From Cryobacterium sp. SO2 (GTDB taxonomy: Bacteria > Actinomycetota > Actinomycetes > Actinomycetales > Microbacteriaceae): 64,000 nucleotides of DNA. The stretch is from positions 1,922,001 through 1,986,000 of the forward strand of contig NZ_CP117849.1 in the NCBI RefSeq assembly GCF_026151165.2. The letters are read 5' to 3'. Position 1 is the first letter of the stretch, and every line of letters starts with the position of its first letter. A program made the translations under genes and the position numbers. The notes beneath the pieces are model-generated. The model saw only the letters and a list, made by a program, of their open reading frames with translations, searched no databases and was not told the origin of the DNA. Below, in pieces: positions 60,946-64,000 of this stretch.

Positions 60946-60986
60946 TGCTGTCTGTGTTGATGCTGTCTGTGGTCGTGCTGTCTGTG
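60946..60986. repeat. Three tandem repeats in the qcrC-qcrA gap
   Basis: TGCTGTCTGTG recurs at 60946, 60961 and 60976, an exact 15-bp period. It lies in the 92-bp gap between qcrC and qcrA, so it should be in the mRNA leader of qcrA. Confidence 0.85.
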
Positions 60987-61012
60987 TGCGTGGGGTCATG
61001 ACCGAGTGCCGA

Positions 61013-61825
61013 TCAGTTGGATTTCGCCGTGATCCACACGGTGAGGGCGACGATGGCGCCCAGACCGAAGATCCAGAGGAAGAGGCCTTCGGACACCGGT
61101 CCGAGGGATCCGAGAGCGAATCCACCCGGCGACGGGTTGTTCTCCACGTACTTGAGGTACGTGATGATGTCGCGCTTGTCCTCGGGCGAGATGTTCATGT
61201 CGTTGAACACGGGCATATTCTGCGGGCCGGTGATCATTGCCTCGTAGATGTGCTGGGGGGTGACGCCCTCCAGGGCGGGGGCGTACTTGCCCTCGGTGAG
61301 AGCACCGCCGGCACCGGCGACGTTGTGGCACATGGCGCAGTTGATGCGGAACAGCTCGGCACCCGCGGCGGCGTCGCCCTGGGCATCAAGCAGCTCGGCC
61401 GCAGGAACGGCGGGCCCAGGGGCGAGGGAAGCCACGTAGGCGGCGAGAGCCGCCGTCTGCTCTTCGGTGAACTGCACGGGCTTGACGATGGCCTGCGGGC
61501 CGTTGGCCTGCATGGGCATGCGTCCGGTGCCGACCTGGAAGTCGACGGAGGCTGCGCCGACGCCGATCAGGCTGGGGCCCGAGCCGGTTCCCTCGGCGCT
61601 GAGGCCGTGGCAGGTGGCGCAGTTGGCGGCGAAAAGCTTCTCGCCCTCGCTGACGGTCTGCTGCGAAGCGGTGTCGGTCGCCGCACTTGCCGTGCTGGTG
61701 CTGAACACCGCGTAGGCGCCGCCCGTGAAGAGCAGGCCGATGGCGATGAGGGCAACGCTCGCGAGCGGGCTGCGCCGGCCGGAACGGCGGGTCTTGCCGT
61801 TGGTAGGTTTCTGAGTCCTGGGCAT
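61013..61825 (-). CDS. qcrC: Diheme cytochrome c subunit of cytochrome bc1
   Basis: 270 residues. N-terminal membrane anchor (about 22-42), two heme c motifs (Cys69-Cys72-His73 in CATCH, Cys163-Cys166-His167 in CAMCH) and a C-terminal membrane helix (about 250-268). The fused diheme cytochrome passes electrons straight to CtaC in the bc1-aa3 supercomplex. Confidence 0.96.
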   Translation of the reverse strand: MPRTQKPTNGKTRRSGRRSPLASVALIAIGLLFTGGAYAVFSTSTASAATDTASQQTVSEGEKLFAANCATCHGLSAEGTGSGPSLIGVGAASVDFQVGTGRMPMQANGPQAIVKPVQFTEEQTAALAAYVASLAPGPAVPAAELLDAQGDAAAGAELFRINCAMCHNVAGAGGALTEGKYAPALEGVTPQHIYEAMITGPQNMPVFNDMNISPEDKRDIITYLKYVENNPSPGGFALGSLGPVSEGLFLWIFGLGAIVALTVWITAKSN

Positions 61826-61849
61826 GCTGAGTGTGTCCGCTCCTGCTTG

Positions 61850-62479
61850 TTATTTAAGAACGTAGATGACCAGGAAGAGCCCGATCCAGACGACGTCGAC
61901 GAAGTGCCAGTAGTACGAAACCACGATGGCGCTGGTGGCTTCCTTGTGACCGAAGTTCTTGACCGCGAAACCACGGCCGATCACGAGAAGAAATGCGATC
62001 AGACCGCCGGTCACGTGGATGCCGTGGAAACCGGTGGTGAGGTAGAAGGCCGAACCGTAGGCGTTGGACGACAGGGTCACACCTTCGGAGACGAGCGTCG
62101 CGTACTCCATGACCTGACCGGAGACGAAGATGGCGCCCAGGGCGTAGGTAAGGAAGAACCACTCGACCATGCCCCACTGGCTCGGCTTCCAGCCGGTCGA
62201 CCTGGCCTGCAGGCGCTCGGCCGCGAAGACGCCGAACTGGCACGTGATGGAAGAGGAGACCAGGATCAGCGTGTTCACCAATGCATAGGTGAAGTTGTGC
62301 TTCTCGGTCTCGAACTGCCAGAGTTCGGGGGAGGTGGAGCGCAGGGTGAAGTAGATGGCAAAGAGGCCAGCGAAGAACATGACCTCACTGCCCAGCCAGA
62401 CAATGGTGCCAACCGCCACGCTGTTGGGCCTGTTCACTACGGGGAGGGTCGCCCGAGGAGTAATTGAGGTCGTCGTCAC
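61850..62479 (-). CDS. ctaE: Cytochrome c oxidase subunit III
   Basis: 209 residues from GTG 62479 (MTTTSITPRATLP). Five membrane segments, with the conserved Glu in WLGSEVMFFAGLF and His-rich GFHGIHVTGG and YYWHFVDVVWIGLF. Subunit of aa3 oxidase encoded with the bc1 genes, reflecting the fused supercomplex. Leaderless by appearance. Confidence 0.95.
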   Translation of the reverse strand: MTTTSITPRATLPVVNRPNSVAVGTIVWLGSEVMFFAGLFAIYFTLRSTSPELWQFETEKHNFTYALVNTLILVSSSITCQFGVFAAERLQARSTGWKPSQWGMVEWFFLTYALGAIFVSGQVMEYATLVSEGVTLSSNAYGSAFYLTTGFHGIHVTGGLIAFLLVIGRGFAVKNFGHKEATSAIVVSYYWHFVDVVWIGLFLVIYVLK

Positions 62480-62485
62480 TCTTCC

Positions 62486-62491
62486 ATTATG
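62486..62491 (-). promoter_or_regulatory. -10 element for leaderless ctaE-qcrCAB
   Basis: CATAAT (minus strand) ends 6 nt before GTG 62479. Confidence 0.45.
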
Positions 62492-62543
62492 GCCGATTAC
62501 TGCACAGGTTTTTCTCATCCTGAAGTGCCATACGTCCCTAATC

Positions 62544-62562
62544 CGAGGTTAGGCCACCCTAA
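62544..62562. promoter_or_regulatory. Candidate DtxR/IdeR-type iron box between ctaE and trpD
   Basis: It matches the 19-bp IdeR consensus at 15 positions and contains a perfect inverted repeat GTTAGG-N4-CCTAAC (62548-62563). It lies 65 bp before ctaE and about 70 bp before trpD. Confidence 0.45.
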
Positions 62563-62621
62563 CTAGTGCCTGATGGGGGCGGAATTGCGGGGCGGAAGCG
62601 TCGTGGCACGGTGGAGATGAT

Positions 62622-62627
62622 TAAGAT
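62622..62627 (+). promoter_or_regulatory. -10 element for leaderless trpD
   Basis: TAAGAT ends 6 nt before ATG 62634. Confidence 0.45.
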
Positions 62628-62633
62628 CAGATC

Positions 62634-63686
62634 ATGCTCGAAATCCAGTCCTGGCCCAATATTCTCGATGCCCTGCTCCGCGGGGACGACCTGAGCGTCG
62701 CCGATGCCGCGTGGTGCATGGAGCGCATCGTGCTGGGTGAGGCATCGCAGGCCCAGATCGCCGGGTTCCTCGTGGCGTTGCGCGCAAAAGGGGAGACCGT
62801 CGACGAAATCGTCGGCTTCCGCGACGCGATCCTCGACCACGCGGTGCCACTGAACGTGAACTCCATGGGGCTGGACATCGTGGGCACCGGGGGAGACCGG
62901 TTCGGCACCGTCAACGTGTCCACCATGGCCTCGATCGTCTGCGCCGCTGCGGGCGTGCCGGTGATCAAGCACGGCAACAAAGCGGCCAGTTCCGCATCGG
63001 GATCGTCGGATGTTCTCGCCGCGCTGGGGATCGATCTCACCCTGTCCGCCGACGTGGTCGCGTCGGTTCTGGATTCGACCGGCATCACCTTCGCGTTCGC
63101 GGCTGCCTTCCACCCCGGATTCCGGCATGCCGCCACTGTGCGCGCCGAGCTCGGGATCCCCACGGTGTTCAACTTCCTCGGGCCGCTGGTGAATCCCGCC
63201 CGGCCGGAGGCCTCCGCCGTGGGAGTCGCCAACCTCGACAGGGTTCCGTTGTTCGTGGGCGTCTTCCAGACCCGGGGCGCATCCGCTCTGGTCTTCAGGG
63301 GGGACGACGGCCTGGACGAACTCACGACGACGGGACACAGCCACGTCTGGGAAGTGTCCAGGGGCCTCGTGACCGAGCACGACATCGACCCGCGGGACCT
63401 GGGCATCCCACGGGCCACCATCGATCAGCTTGTAGGCGGATCACCCGCCCACAACGCGGAGGTCGTGCACACGGTCCTGGCGGGGGAGACCGGCCCGGTG
63501 CGCGACATCGTGCTGTTGAACGCCGCGGCGGGCTTGGTCGCCTACGACCTCGCCCACGATCCGGCCCAGTCCCAGGTGAGCATCCTGGACAGGTTCAGAG
63601 CGAAGCTGGCCGTGGCGGCAGAGGCCATCGACTCCGGGGCCGGAGCGGCCAAGCTGGCGCAGTGGGTACACGCGAGCCACGCTTGA
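62634..63686 (+). CDS. trpD: Anthranilate phosphoribosyltransferase
   Basis: 350 residues. Tryptophan pathway step 2. DIVGTGGDRFGTVNVST, KHGNKAASSASGSSDVLAALG, HPGFRHAA and FNFLGPLVNPARP are the PRPP- and anthranilate-binding signatures. It is away from the rest of the trp genes, next to the cytochrome genes, as in other actinobacteria. Confidence 0.96.
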   Translation: MLEIQSWPNILDALLRGDDLSVADAAWCMERIVLGEASQAQIAGFLVALRAKGETVDEIVGFRDAILDHAVPLNVNSMGLDIVGTGGDRFGTVNVSTMASIVCAAAGVPVIKHGNKAASSASGSSDVLAALGIDLTLSADVVASVLDSTGITFAFAAAFHPGFRHAATVRAELGIPTVFNFLGPLVNPARPEASAVGVANLDRVPLFVGVFQTRGASALVFRGDDGLDELTTTGHSHVWEVSRGLVTEHDIDPRDLGIPRATIDQLVGGSPAHNAEVVHTVLAGETGPVRDIVLLNAAAGLVAYDLAHDPAQSQVSILDRFRAKLAVAAEAIDSGAGAAKLAQWVHASHA

Positions 63687-63712
63687 CCGCTCCCTCCTCG
63701 GTTCGCGCGGGG

Positions 63713-64000
63713 TTAGAGCACGTCCTCGTCGACCCAGCCGAAGGTCTTCGTGACGGCTTTCTTCCAGTTGCGTAGCTGACGGGCACTCTCTGCGTCGCTG
63801 AGCTGCGGCGTCCACCGGCTGTCTTCCTGCCAGTTGGAGCGCAGCTCGTCCAGAGTGCTCCAGAACCCGACGGCCAGTCCGGCCGCGTACGCAGCCCCCA
63901 ACGCCGTCGTCTCCGCGACGACCGGGCGGATCACCGGAACACCGATGATATCCGCCTGGAACTGCATCAGGAGGTTGTTCTTGATCATGCCGCCGTCCAC
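63713..64000 (-). CDS. glpK: Glycerol kinase, C-terminal part
   Basis: The last 95 residues; the rest lies beyond the window. MDGGMIKNNLLMQFQADIIG and ETTALGAAYAAGLAVGFW are the C-terminal FGGY-kinase signature of glycerol kinase. Convergent with trpD after 26 bp. Confidence 0.92.
   Translation of the reverse strand: MDGGMIKNNLLMQFQADIIGVPVIRPVVAETTALGAAYAAGLAVGFWSTLDELRSNWQEDSRWTPQLSDAESARQLRNWKKAVTKTFGWVDEDVL

Overview
This is a high-GC actinobacterial chromosome segment, almost certainly from Microbacteriaceae (a Cryobacterium- or Leifsonia-like genus is a guess). The evidence is the gene content and order: a FasR-fabD-fabH-acpP-fabF cluster next to a DUF3145 gene, polyphosphate glucokinase, glnA2-glnE-glnA1, homodimeric pyruvate dehydrogenase, a lipoprotein CtaC and ctaE-qcrCAB, MurT/GatD, many GTG starts, and many starts preceded at 5-8 nt by a -10 box with no Shine-Dalgarno site. 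It is mostly core genome. I see no insertion sequence, prophage or CRISPR array.

Layout. 1-2.3 kb: 3' part of a stand-alone DNA polymerase I-type gene, a PadR regulator and a DUF3145 gene. 2.4-10 kb (minus): aceE, fasR, fabD, fabH, acpP, fabF, linking acetyl-CoA supply to fatty acid synthesis. 10.2-17.6 kb: AhpE-type peroxiredoxin, tRNA-Val(TAC), two tandem GAF-ANTAR regulators, a small unknown protein, two universal stress proteins, and a divergent DosS/DosR-like heme-GAF kinase and response regulator with a DosR-like palindrome between the two operons. 17.6-22.9 kb: Nif3-like and zinc-ribbon proteins, RNase P RNA, PGPGW protein, ppgK, map, a SPOR-like small protein, panB. 23-29 kb: glutamine synthetase module with a GlnR-type box ahead of glnA1. 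29-36.5 kb: RDD and DUF4191 proteins, lipA-lipB, a membrane pseudokinase, and sucB (E2) and lpd (E3). 36.6-44.4 kb: pepA, PAC2 protein, MFS carrier, principal sigma factor, then a divergent MurT and a GatD that has lost its catalytic cysteine. 44.6-50 kb: a type IIA topoisomerase B and A pair around a convergent SDR gene. 50-54 kb: phosphodiesterase-like protein, DUF3043, M20 dipeptidase, ErpA. 54-62.5 kb: ctaCDF (plus) and ctaE-qcrCAB (minus), building the bc1-aa3 supercomplex, with an RlmA-like gene at the end. 62.6-64 kb: trpD and the 3' end of glpK.

Most interesting point: the MurT-GatD pair after rpoD. In other bacteria it amidates the alpha-carboxyl of D-Glu in lipid II, using a Cys nucleophile in GatD. 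Here that Cys is Gly98, and MurT has no cysteine, so no Cys4 zinc ribbon. Microbacteriaceae have group B peptidoglycan, in which this same alpha-carboxyl carries the cross-link. I infer that the pair may have been repurposed to add an amino acid rather than ammonia; this is a hypothesis.

Other points are the DosRS/stress-protein module, the GlnR box, a pseudokinase among 2-oxoacid dehydrogenase genes, a long hairpin at the start of an RlmA-like gene that has no ordinary start codon, triple repeats ahead of rpoD and in qcrC-qcrA, and widespread apparent leaderless transcription.
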